Source of the DNA: JAHJEM01 sp043805315
GTDB taxonomy: Archaea > Nanobdellota > Nanobdellia > Woesearchaeales > JAHJEM01
Assembly: GCA_043805315.1 (NCBI GenBank)
Contig: JAZDID010000143.1
Span: 1-21,374, forward strand
Direction: 5' to 3'
Length of the DNA stretch: 21,374 nt
A program made the translations under genes and the position numbers. Positions 7,330-14,167 of the stretch are shown here, piece by piece. Every line of letters starts with the position of its first letter. Position 1 is the first letter of the stretch. The notes beneath the pieces were generated by a model. It saw nothing but the letters and a program-made list of their open reading frames with translations. It searched no databases and had not been told where the DNA came from.

Positions 7330-8751
7330 TTATTTCTGGAGATACATCTTGATAAGCTCCATAACTTTTTTCCCGTCCACTTTTCCCCGGTGCTTGTCCA
7401 TGACCATGCCCATGAGCGCGCCAATAGATGCTCCGGGGTTCTTGCTGATGACCTTTTTGATATCCTCTTTCAAGTTCGATTCATCGGCAAGCGCATACTG
7501 GCTGTAATCGACTTTCTCTCCTTTCGCGATCTTGACAAGGATCTCGAGCACAGCCTTCCTGCCGATCTCTCCTGCATCAAGCCTCCTGAAGATCTCATCG
7601 ACGTGTGGAATCGGATTTACGTCGAGCTTGAACCGCGCCTTGATCTCTTTTGGAGTTGTGATGAGCGTCTCTGCGATAAAAGAAGGCTTGATGTTCTTGT
7701 ACTTGTTGACAAATAGTCCGATATCCATCTTTTTCCGCAAGAGCTCTTTTGCGAGTTCGGGAGTCAGGTTGTATGCCATCATCAGCTCTTTCTCCTTTTC
7801 AGCCAGGGTCTTTCCAGCACTGATGCCAGAAAAGTCAATCTTGATGATGGGCACGTCTGTCTCCGGGTACATCCGGTCTGCGCCAGGGTTCGGCCTGAGA
7901 AATTCCGTGGTGAAATCCGGCTTCGCATTCCTGACCTCGCTGGTGATCGGCTTGCCTTTCTTGATAAGTTCGAGCTGGCGTTTGAGCTCATACTCAATGA
8001 CTTTCGGTATGCTCTTGTATTCCTGGAAACCCTTGATCTCAACCTTTGCCTGACCGCTGATTGAGATATTCACATCCTGCCTGATCGTGCCGATGCCTCT
8101 TTTCATCCCTTCAACAGAGCGGAGGATCATGCCGATCTTCGCAGCAGCCTCCATTGCCTCTTGCGGTGTCGAGAGGTCAGGGTCAGTAGCGATCTCCAGC
8201 AAAGGGATGCCGAGACGGGAGAGATTGTAGATATCATACTCTTTTTCCCGCTTGATGACCTGGCACGCCTCTTCTTCCAAATAGATCCCGGGGATGTGGA
8301 TTTTTTTCTTGTTTTCCAATTCTATATACCCATTTCTTCCAACTAACGCAGTCCGCTGGAATCCTGACGTGTTCGAGCCATCAATGACGACCTTCCGCAT
8401 GTACTGGATGAACTCGACCGGCCGGGCATTGAGCATGAGAATAACCTGCACTGCTGTTTTTAAAGCGTTCTTGTTCAGCTCATGCGGCGGCTCCTCATCC
8501 AGCTCAACCAAGCACGTGGAATCCTGATAGCCCTGATAGACGAACAGCTTCTGCTTCGCCTGCTCGTACTTGGCTGCCTTGTCCACTTCTCCTGTCTCTC
8601 CAGCACTCGCCCTGAGTCGCCTCGTGACTGTGAAATCCGGCTTGTCCTTCCTGATCTCTGTGGGACAGCTGCAGAAGAGCTTTTTCCCTTCCAATTGCTG
8701 GTGGATCTCCAGGCCGCACCTGAATCCTAATTCCTTGTAATCGAGCTCCAT
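7330..8751 (-). CDS. gatE: Glu-tRNA(Gln) amidotransferase subunit E, short form
   Basis: GatE is the tRNA-binding kinase subunit of the archaeal GatDE complex, which converts Glu-tRNA(Gln) to Gln-tRNA(Gln). Diagnostic GatE (not GatB) segments are G-L-E-I-H-Q-Q-L at 13-20, the R-R-L-R stretch, L-V-E-L-D-E-E-P-P, D-G-S-N-T-S-G-F-Q-R-T, L-E-E-E-A, R-L-G-I-P-L-L-E-I and M-Y-P-E-T-D-V-P. A YqeY-like helical tail ends the protein. Length is 473 residues, whereas typical archaeal GatE is near 620-630. The missing part falls between the cradle domain and R-M-Y-P-E-T-D, where the AspRS-like insertion domain normally sits. A TATA box lies about 27 bases before the ATG, so the message is probably leaderless. 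Confidence 0.93.
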   Translation of the reverse strand: MELDYKELGFRCGLEIHQQLEGKKLFCSCPTEIRKDKPDFTVTRRLRASAGETGEVDKAAKYEQAKQKLFVYQGYQDSTCLVELDEEPPHELNKNALKTAVQVILMLNARPVEFIQYMRKVVIDGSNTSGFQRTALVGRNGYIELENKKKIHIPGIYLEEEACQVIKREKEYDIYNLSRLGIPLLEIATDPDLSTPQEAMEAAAKIGMILRSVEGMKRGIGTIRQDVNISISGQAKVEIKGFQEYKSIPKVIEYELKRQLELIKKGKPITSEVRNAKPDFTTEFLRPNPGADRMYPETDVPIIKIDFSGISAGKTLAEKEKELMMAYNLTPELAKELLRKKMDIGLFVNKYKNIKPSFIAETLITTPKEIKARFKLDVNPIPHVDEIFRRLDAGEIGRKAVLEILVKIAKGEKVDYSQYALADESNLKEDIKKVISKNPGASIGALMGMVMDKHRGKVDGKKVMELIKMYLQK

Positions 8752-8774
8752 GAATAAATAAAAAGAAAGAGTGG

Positions 8775-8783
8775 TTTTTATGG
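8775..8783 (-). promoter_or_regulatory. TATA box of gatE
   Basis: On the - strand this reads CCATAAAAA and is centred about 27 bases from the gatE ATG, so transcription should begin at or next to the start codon. Confidence 0.5.
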
Positions 8784-8813
8784 TTTTGCTTTTTTATGCT
8801 CACATTGATTAAC

Positions 8814-8822
8814 TATTTAAAT
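8814..8822 (+). promoter_or_regulatory. TATA box of the secreted protease gene
   Basis: TATTTAAAT is centred about 25 bases before ATG 8843. This spacing favours 8843 over ATG 8834 as a leaderless start. Confidence 0.5.
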
Positions 8823-8842
8823 GGCACTCCTTCATGATTATT

Positions 8843-10702
8843 ATGGTTTCTGACGCGACCATCGTTTTCGGTGTTGCACTCGTCATGCTACTCGCTCTGA
8901 CTTTTTCAACGCCCGCGGATAGAATGAGTGTGGGGAATGCGGGGGAGGTCGTAAAACCCATCGAGCAGATTGCCCTACTCCAGGGCGGTGAACAGGATAT
9001 TGAGGGAACATTATTCCTCATAGAGATTGATGACTTCATGCATCCTGAGAACAGCAGGACCGCAGTTGTTCTCAGTACAGATAGTGGATATATCGAATTA
9101 AAAGGGATAGAACCAGAGAAGGTGCTACCTGGATCGAAAGTTAAAGTAAAAGGGAGACTGGGAGAATATGGTCTATGGTTGACAGATGGATACCAAGTGA
9201 CGAGCGATCCTTTTCAGAAATTCATGGCTCAGCATGCTGGACAGCAGCACACGCTGGTCCTCGTTGGCTACTGGGACGATGCGCCTTACCCTATTTCTCT
9301 TTCCCATACTTATGGACTGCTCTTTGGCCCCCCTCCTTCCATGGCTGATTTTTTTTATGAAAATTCAGACGGCGCCACATGGTTTACTGGCTCTGTATTC
9401 GGCCCGTACAGGATAGGCCCCCAACGACCAACCCAATGCAATTTACCAATCAATGAGCTCATAGCTGCAGCAGATCCATATGTCGATTTTACAGCGTATG
9501 ATCGTTTGATCTTTACGACTGCAGGAATACCCAACTGCCCTAGTGTTGGCGGCGAATTGTACGTGTTTGACACGCAGGAGGGGGAAATTGCTGTCTCATG
9601 CTCTTTCACATTCAACTGGGGAAGCGACACCTCGTTCATTGAAGTGGCCACCCATGAGATGGGGCATCAATTTGGTGTTGGGCATTCGAAATTTCTTCAA
9701 TGTCAGCATCCCTTTGGAGAAAATACATCTGGCTGCATAGAGCAGAATTACGGAAATCCCATTTCAGTCATGGGCTCCGGCGGGCTCCACCACTTCACAG
9801 CTATCCATAAACAAGAGATGGGATTCCTCACTGATCAGGACATGCAAGAGGCATCCACAGGGATCTTATCACTGTACCGAACCGAGAATTATTCTGATGG
9901 GGTGAGAAAGATCCGCATCCAGTACGGGATTATCGAAAATTTCTTAGGCCACTCATCAACGTATGAAGTATCATATGTTCTCGAGTATCGTCAACCATTC
10001 GGTTATGACTCAGAGAGCCCGATAGGCGAGAGCATGTATTCTGTCCAATTGTTACTCGAAGCAATTAATACTGAAGATAGAAGCGTGGTCTTGGATAACC
10101 TTATCGATACCACATTCCACAGTAGACCATATTTGTGGGAGGATTCCTGGGATGCAGGGATGATGGCGGGAAATGGGTACCACGACAACAACATCGGCCA
10201 GACCATCAACGTGCTTTCCATGTCGCCGGAGGGCGCGCAGGTACAGCTTTTCAAGGATCCTGAGGGCTGCAGGCGCAGCTTCCCTAATGTCACCCTCGTC
10301 TCGCAGACTCCGACACCGCCGAACATCCAGCCCGGAACTCTCGTCTCTTATACTGCTCGCGTGAAGAATGCTGATGTTTGGCCGCAATGCGGCATGGGCA
10401 GCAACTTCCGCATCAGCGTGAATGCCTTGCCTGGATTTTCTGTCTGCGTGAATGGCGACTGCTATGACAACACAGAAACGTACACCATCCTGCCGCAGCA
10501 GTCAGTCACGTTCTCTTTCACCGCGCGCTCGCTGGCAAGCGCTCCAACTGGCAATTATCCCATCAACATTTCTGTGAAGAACACGGGTGTTTTCTATTAC
10601 AACACCACGACTTCGGCCAATTACGCTGTCCAGACTGGCGGCTCTCCCATATTCAGGAAGGTCGGCCCGCCTGTCAGGGTCATGCCGACGACGACGCCGT
10701 GA
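8843..10702 (+). CDS. Secreted metzincin-type metalloprotease (gametolysin M11-like)
   Basis: The 619-residue protein starts with a hydrophobic signal-like segment (about residues 5-24). An OB-like beta domain at roughly 50-115 follows. The catalytic domain has H-E-M-G-H-x-x-G-x-x-H at 271-281, a complete metzincin zinc site, and a downstream S-V-M-G-S Met-turn. The arrangement resembles peptidase M11. Several cysteines fit an extracellular protein. The last ~130 residues form a beta-rich Ig-like/NEW3-like domain, ending without a membrane anchor or sorting signal that I recognise. It is the only + strand gene between gatE and the HEPN pair and looks inserted between gatE and gatD. ATG 8834 is an alternative start. 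Substrate is unknown; release into the medium or onto a host/neighbour cell is possible. Confidence 0.82.
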   Translation: MVSDATIVFGVALVMLLALTFSTPADRMSVGNAGEVVKPIEQIALLQGGEQDIEGTLFLIEIDDFMHPENSRTAVVLSTDSGYIELKGIEPEKVLPGSKVKVKGRLGEYGLWLTDGYQVTSDPFQKFMAQHAGQQHTLVLVGYWDDAPYPISLSHTYGLLFGPPPSMADFFYENSDGATWFTGSVFGPYRIGPQRPTQCNLPINELIAAADPYVDFTAYDRLIFTTAGIPNCPSVGGELYVFDTQEGEIAVSCSFTFNWGSDTSFIEVATHEMGHQFGVGHSKFLQCQHPFGENTSGCIEQNYGNPISVMGSGGLHHFTAIHKQEMGFLTDQDMQEASTGILSLYRTENYSDGVRKIRIQYGIIENFLGHSSTYEVSYVLEYRQPFGYDSESPIGESMYSVQLLLEAINTEDRSVVLDNLIDTTFHSRPYLWEDSWDAGMMAGNGYHDNNIGQTINVLSMSPEGAQVQLFKDPEGCRRSFPNVTLVSQTPTPPNIQPGTLVSYTARVKNADVWPQCGMGSNFRISVNALPGFSVCVNGDCYDNTETYTILPQQSVTFSFTARSLASAPTGNYPINISVKNTGVFYYNTTTSANYAVQTGGSPIFRKVGPPVRVMPTTTP

Positions 10703-10709
10703 TTCTCCC

Positions 10710-11297
10710 TTAGTAAAAGCTTGCTTTCCTGATTGTGTAGGTGATGTTGTGCTGATGGAAGATGTCCTCGAACTCTTGCGTGTGCTCGAGAGGGACTTTC
10801 AGGGCTCCTGGGCTGAGCTGCGCTCCATGCTTGAGCTTGAGCAGCCCGGGATTTCCCCTCCTGCCATGGAGAGCGTAGTAGAACATCTTCTTCTGTGAAA
10901 GCGTGAGACTCTTCTGTGAGTAGGTGAAGAGCGTGCAGGTCTTGAATCCGAAGAGCCTGTGGAGATGGACTTTTTTGGTCAGGGAGTAGCCTTCTGCGAT
11001 GATTCCGCTCCTGGCGATGAATGTCTGATCAGTCAGGTCTGAAAAGCTGATGGCCCGCACATCAACGTCGTGATGCAGGTGAGCGAGCTTGGCCTTCAGC
11101 TCTTGTGCGAGGCTTAGTTTCTTGCTGAGTGTCATCTCTCCTTCAAGAATGATCGCGATGTCAATATCTCGGGGATGCTGCGTCCCTCGCACTGCTGAGC
11201 CATAGAGAGCGATGTCCCAGATTCCACTATGGCTTTTTATGAATCCCTTTGCCTGTGAGGTCAATTCCGGTAATCTTAATGAGTTTTCTGGTGTCAT
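10710..11297 (-). CDS. Minimal nucleotidyltransferase (MNT, pol-beta superfamily)
   Basis: The 195-residue protein has the nucleotidyltransferase signature G33-S34-x9-D44-x-D46 and a third acidic position in H-D-V-D (D77/D79). The ~85-residue tail after residue 110 is not part of the core and is not recognised. The reading frame stays open upstream to 11426, but that part is the antisense/other-frame content of the HEPN gene. ATG 11297 fits the domain and gives a 71-base overlap with the upstream HEPN gene. MNT proteins paired with HEPN proteins commonly act as antitoxins that AMPylate the HEPN toxin; here that is inference from pairing. Confidence 0.75.
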   Translation of the reverse strand: MTPENSLRLPELTSQAKGFIKSHSGIWDIALYGSAVRGTQHPRDIDIAIILEGEMTLSKKLSLAQELKAKLAHLHHDVDVRAISFSDLTDQTFIARSGIIAEGYSLTKKVHLHRLFGFKTCTLFTYSQKSLTLSQKKMFYYALHGRRGNPGLLKLKHGAQLSPGALKVPLEHTQEFEDIFHQHNITYTIRKASFY

Positions 11298-11595
11298 ATG
11301 CCAGTACCTCTGCATACTCTTTAGTGAGCTTTGTTTTGTAGCTGTCCTGGTAGATCGGGAAGTCCTTGTCATGGATACGGTATATCTCTGGATATTTGCG
11401 CTGCAGGAGGCGGAACCGCTCGGCATGATTTGATGGAATCATGCCCTCCTTCTTCAGGATGAAGAGATCGGTGAGAACAGCTATTGCCTTAAAGTACAGG
11501 GCGACTGCCGCGTTGTACGACTGGTTGTCCATGGCCCGGCCCGCCTCTCTTAAAAACTCTTCGGCATTCTCCTGAAGGTCACGTTCCGTCGTCAT
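11227..11595 (-). CDS. HEPN-domain protein paired with MNT
   Basis: This 122-residue all-helical protein has a HEPN-like layout: an N-terminal helix, then Y-F-K-A-I-A-V-L-T-D, S-N-H-A-E-R-F-R-L-L and a C-terminal helix ending Y-D-T-R-K-L. The RNase motif R-x4-6-H of active HEPN toxins is not evident, so it may be a non-nuclease HEPN partner. It is first in a two-gene operon with the MNT gene. A TATA box (11619-11630) lies about 29 bases upstream, embedded in a repeated GTAACC/GGTTAC array. Confidence 0.7.
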   Translation of the reverse strand: MTTERDLQENAEEFLREAGRAMDNQSYNAAVALYFKAIAVLTDLFILKKEGMIPSNHAERFRLLQRKYPEIYRIHDKDFPIYQDSYKTKLTKEYAEVLAYDTRKLIKITGIDLTGKGIHKKP

Positions 11596-11606
11596 TGTTC
11601 CTGTAT

Positions 11607-11681
11607 GTAACCACCACGTTATATATAAATGTTTTGGTTACATCAAGTAACCAATCAAGATATTTCAGAATAAACGGTTAC
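11607..11681. promoter_or_regulatory. HEPN/MNT promoter with duplicated GTAACC-N23-GGTTAC sites
   Basis: GTAACC occurs at 11607-11612 and 11647-11652, and GGTTAC at 11636-11641 and 11676-11681. Each GTAACC is followed by GGTTAC after exactly 23 bases, and the two units repeat with a 40-base period. The TATA box on the - strand (11619-11630) lies inside the first unit. The spacers differ between units, so only the arms are conserved. This looks like a pair of operators. Confidence 0.6.
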
Positions 11682-11695
11682 TCTGTGGAACCAGA

Positions 11696-13000
11696 TTATC
11701 GTCCAGAACCCTGCTTCTCAAACGCCTCTTCCTCAGTCCTCTCGACAATCTCTCCGCGCAAGTTTTGAGAAAGCAATTCTTTTGCCTCTTCTTTGTCGTG
11801 GTGAGACAAGAGCCATGCGATCTTGATGAATGCAGTCTCGCTGGTCATGCTCAGCCCGTTCCCGATGACCCCGAAATCCTGCTGGATCCGTCCTGTGCTG
11901 TACACGTTCATGTTCACCCTTCCATAAATAGTCTGCGTGCACATGATGACTGGCATCTTTTTCGCAAGCTCTTTGAGCGCTTCAGCTATCCGCTTGGGCT
12001 CTGGAGAATGCTCGTCCTCGATGATCGGCACATGGCCTAACCCTGTCCCTTCGATGACCAGGGCATCAAAATCCTTGAAGCAGTGGAATGCAGAGGCGAA
12101 CATGTTCGGATAGGCCTTGAGCAAGCCGATCTTCAGCTTTTCATCAAACAGGCGGAGGATGAATTCTCCTTTCGGCTTTGCTGCAGGGTAATTCCTCAGG
12201 TATTCTATCTTCTTGGTCTTGGAGTTCACCCGTGCGAGAGGATTGGTGTTGATCTGCCTGAACGCGTCCCGTCGCGAGCTATGCATCTTTCGTGCATTCA
12301 CTCCAGAGAGGATGATGCAGTTCTCGTCAGTGGCATTCTCATGCATGCAGATACCAACTCCTGCAAAGCCAGTCTGGGCTGCAAAGCTGATAGCGCAGCA
12401 CAGGTTCATGCCTGCATCGCTGGATCCCCTGTCAGAGCTGCGCTGGCTGCCGACGACAATGACCGGCACCGACAGGTTTTCGCAGATGAATGCAAGCGCG
12501 GCGCTGGTATAATGCAGGGTATCTGTACCGTGCGTGATGATGATGCCCTCTGCCCCTTTCTTGACCTCTTCAGCAATGGCTTTCGCGATGATGTTGTAAT
12601 GCGTGAAGCGCATGTTTTCCGAGAAGATGTTCGAGACCAGCCGCGAGCTGATGTTCGCCATCTTGTCCAGCTCCGGAAACAAGTCAAGGAGCTCTTCTGG
12701 CTTGAACAATGCAACGACCGCTCCTGTGGTATAATCAACTTTGCTGGCGATCGTGCCTCCAGTGTGCAGGATGCTTATCTTCTTGAGCTTCCTGTCTTGC
12801 GATACTGGTGCAGGCTGCTTCTTTTCACGGCTAGCTTTCTTTGCGATGAGCTCGATCTGGCTGACTTTTCTCTTGTCGAGGACTATATTATAGCCAGAGC
12901 TGAGCTTGAGGATGACCTCCTGGTCGTCCTTGATAAGAATGCCTTCGATGGCTTCATCGCCATACGAGATTCTGACGCTATCTCCCTGCTCAGGCTTCAT
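11696..13000 (-). CDS. gatD: Glu-tRNA(Gln) amidotransferase subunit D
   Basis: GatD is the asparaginase-like subunit that releases ammonia from glutamine or asparagine for GatE. The 434-residue length is normal. An SH3-like N-terminal domain occupies about 1-65. The asparaginase core has H-T-G-G-T-I-A-S with nucleophile T83, T-H-G-T-D-T with T159/D160, G-S-Q-R-S-S-D at 184-190, and catalytic lysine K238 in N-A-R-K-M. It is on the same strand as gatE but about 3 kb upstream, with other genes between them. A TATA box at 13024-13031 is about 27 bases from the ATG, so a leaderless message is likely. Confidence 0.95.
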   Translation of the reverse strand: MKPEQGDSVRISYGDEAIEGILIKDDQEVILKLSSGYNIVLDKRKVSQIELIAKKASREKKQPAPVSQDRKLKKISILHTGGTIASKVDYTTGAVVALFKPEELLDLFPELDKMANISSRLVSNIFSENMRFTHYNIIAKAIAEEVKKGAEGIIITHGTDTLHYTSAALAFICENLSVPVIVVGSQRSSDRGSSDAGMNLCCAISFAAQTGFAGVGICMHENATDENCIILSGVNARKMHSSRRDAFRQINTNPLARVNSKTKKIEYLRNYPAAKPKGEFILRLFDEKLKIGLLKAYPNMFASAFHCFKDFDALVIEGTGLGHVPIIEDEHSPEPKRIAEALKELAKKMPVIMCTQTIYGRVNMNVYSTGRIQQDFGVIGNGLSMTSETAFIKIAWLLSHHDKEEAKELLSQNLRGEIVERTEEEAFEKQGSGR

Positions 13001-13023
13001 AAGGGAACAATAAACAGGGAGGG

Positions 13024-13031
13024 TTTATAAA
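13024..13031 (-). promoter_or_regulatory. TATA box of gatD
   Basis: TTTATAAA is centred 27-28 bases upstream of the gatD ATG, the standard distance for a leaderless archaeal transcript. Confidence 0.6.
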
Positions 13032-13080
13032 AATTGTTTTTTTTGATTAGTGGCGTTGCAGGAATTGGTCTTCCGCAACA

Positions 13081-13111
13081 TTTAAATACTAATTGTAAAC
13101 AAATAATTACA
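13081..13111 (+). promoter_or_regulatory. TATA box and inverted repeat before the wHTH-nucleotidyltransferase gene
   Basis: TTTAAATA (13081-13088) is about 28 bases from ATG 13113. Between it and the ATG lies TGTAA (13094-13098), eight bases, then TTACA (13107-13111). This inverted repeat covers the predicted transcription start and could be bound by the winged-helix domain of the encoded protein. Confidence 0.5.
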
Positions 13112-13112
13112 T

Positions 13113-13745
13113 ATGGAAACAAATAACACCAATGAAACTGTTGGGAGAATCTTCTTGAAACTTGAAGAGAGACCGGCCCACGCGCGGGAACTCGCCCGAA
13201 AGACAGGCTTTTCCCATACCTTTGTGAATAGAATATTATCAAATCAGTATAAGAAAGGCTATCTTACGCGGGAAAAGTTCGGCAAGAGCATTGTCTACAG
13301 CATCAATCAGAGCTTGATTTCAGCACAGCTCCTCAGCATGGCCCAGAAAGAACGCTTTGTTCGCCTTTTGGAAAAGGACAAGGAATTCAGGATTATCATG
13401 GAAGAGCTGCTTGAAAATATTTCAGGATTCTTGGAACATATCGACTGCATCATCCTTTTCGGCTCATATGTTTCGCAGACATACGGAAAAGATTCGGACA
13501 TCGACCTGTTTTTTCTGGCTTCAGAAGAGAAAGACAATTTAAGGAAACAAGTTAATCAGGTTGAAGAGGTCTATGGGAAAGAGATCAATATCAAGGTCTC
13601 AAGCCTGGAGAGCTTTCAGAAGGGGCAATATGCACCATTGCATGCTGAAGTGCTCAAAGGGATTCCTGTCTACAATGCAGACCTGTTTTACCAATTAAAA
13701 TGGAAAAAGGATATTTCCGCAGGCTCAAGGAAAAAAGAAAAATAG
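13113..13745 (+). CDS. Winged-helix/nucleotidyltransferase fusion protein
   Basis: The 210-residue protein joins a winged HTH (about 8-68, with A-R-E-L-A-R-K-T-G-F-S as the helix-turn-helix region) to a minimal nucleotidyltransferase domain (about 105-195). The catalytic signature is G117-S118 and D129-x-D131; the third acidic residue may be E157 rather than Asp. The layout matches MNT antitoxins that also repress their own operon. It is leaderless and overlaps the following HEPN gene by 46 bases. Confidence 0.8.
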   Translation: METNNTNETVGRIFLKLEERPAHARELARKTGFSHTFVNRILSNQYKKGYLTREKFGKSIVYSINQSLISAQLLSMAQKERFVRLLEKDKEFRIIMEELLENISGFLEHIDCIILFGSYVSQTYGKDSDIDLFFLASEEKDNLRKQVNQVEEVYGKEINIKVSSLESFQKGQYAPLHAEVLKGIPVYNADLFYQLKWKKDISAGSRKKEK

Positions 13746-14167
13746 CGTTGATCATTCCTTCTCTTACTCTTCAGAATGCCTATCTTGACAAGTCAAAGAA
13801 ATTCGTCCTCAGCGCCAACCTTCTTCTTGGGCATGATTTCCTTGAATCTGCGACTGCTGACCTCTACTATTCCATGTACTACTCCCTTCTCGCTCTCCTA
13901 TTCAAATACGGCATAAGGTCAAAGAGCCATATGACTTCCATACTTTTTCTCGACATTCTTTTTCAAAGGAAAGACCTTTTTGAGCTGATGAGACACGCGA
14001 AGAGGGAACGGATTGACAAGCAGCACCATATAGAAACCCAAGCCAACTCTGAAGGCGTTACCGATCTGTTGGATAAAGCAAGACTGTTTAACATGGAAAT
14101 ACGGCAAATCATCATCAATCCAATACCTGATGTCGAAGAAATAAGAAAGAAATTCAAACAGCTCTAG
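13700..14167 (+). CDS. HEPN-domain protein, probable toxin partner
   Basis: The 155-residue helical protein has typical HEPN features: S-A-N-L-L-L-G-H-D-F, A-T-A-D-L-Y-Y-S-M-Y-Y-S, and a candidate RNase motif R104-x4-H109. HEPN proteins of this type cleave RNA and are neutralised by the paired MNT. The start lies inside the nucleotidyltransferase gene; a slightly later start cannot be excluded. The stop codon shares CTAG with the stop of cdc48 on the other strand. Confidence 0.75.
   Translation: MEKGYFRRLKEKRKIALIIPSLTLQNAYLDKSKKFVLSANLLLGHDFLESATADLYYSMYYSLLALLFKYGIRSKSHMTSILFLDILFQRKDLFELMRHAKRERIDKQHHIETQANSEGVTDLLDKARLFNMEIRQIIINPIPDVEEIRKKFKQL

Noticed and set aside
7330..8751. Assignment as bacterial-type GatB because of the 473-residue length.
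   Set aside because: The motifs are GatE-type and a GatD gene is nearby; only the length resembles GatB.
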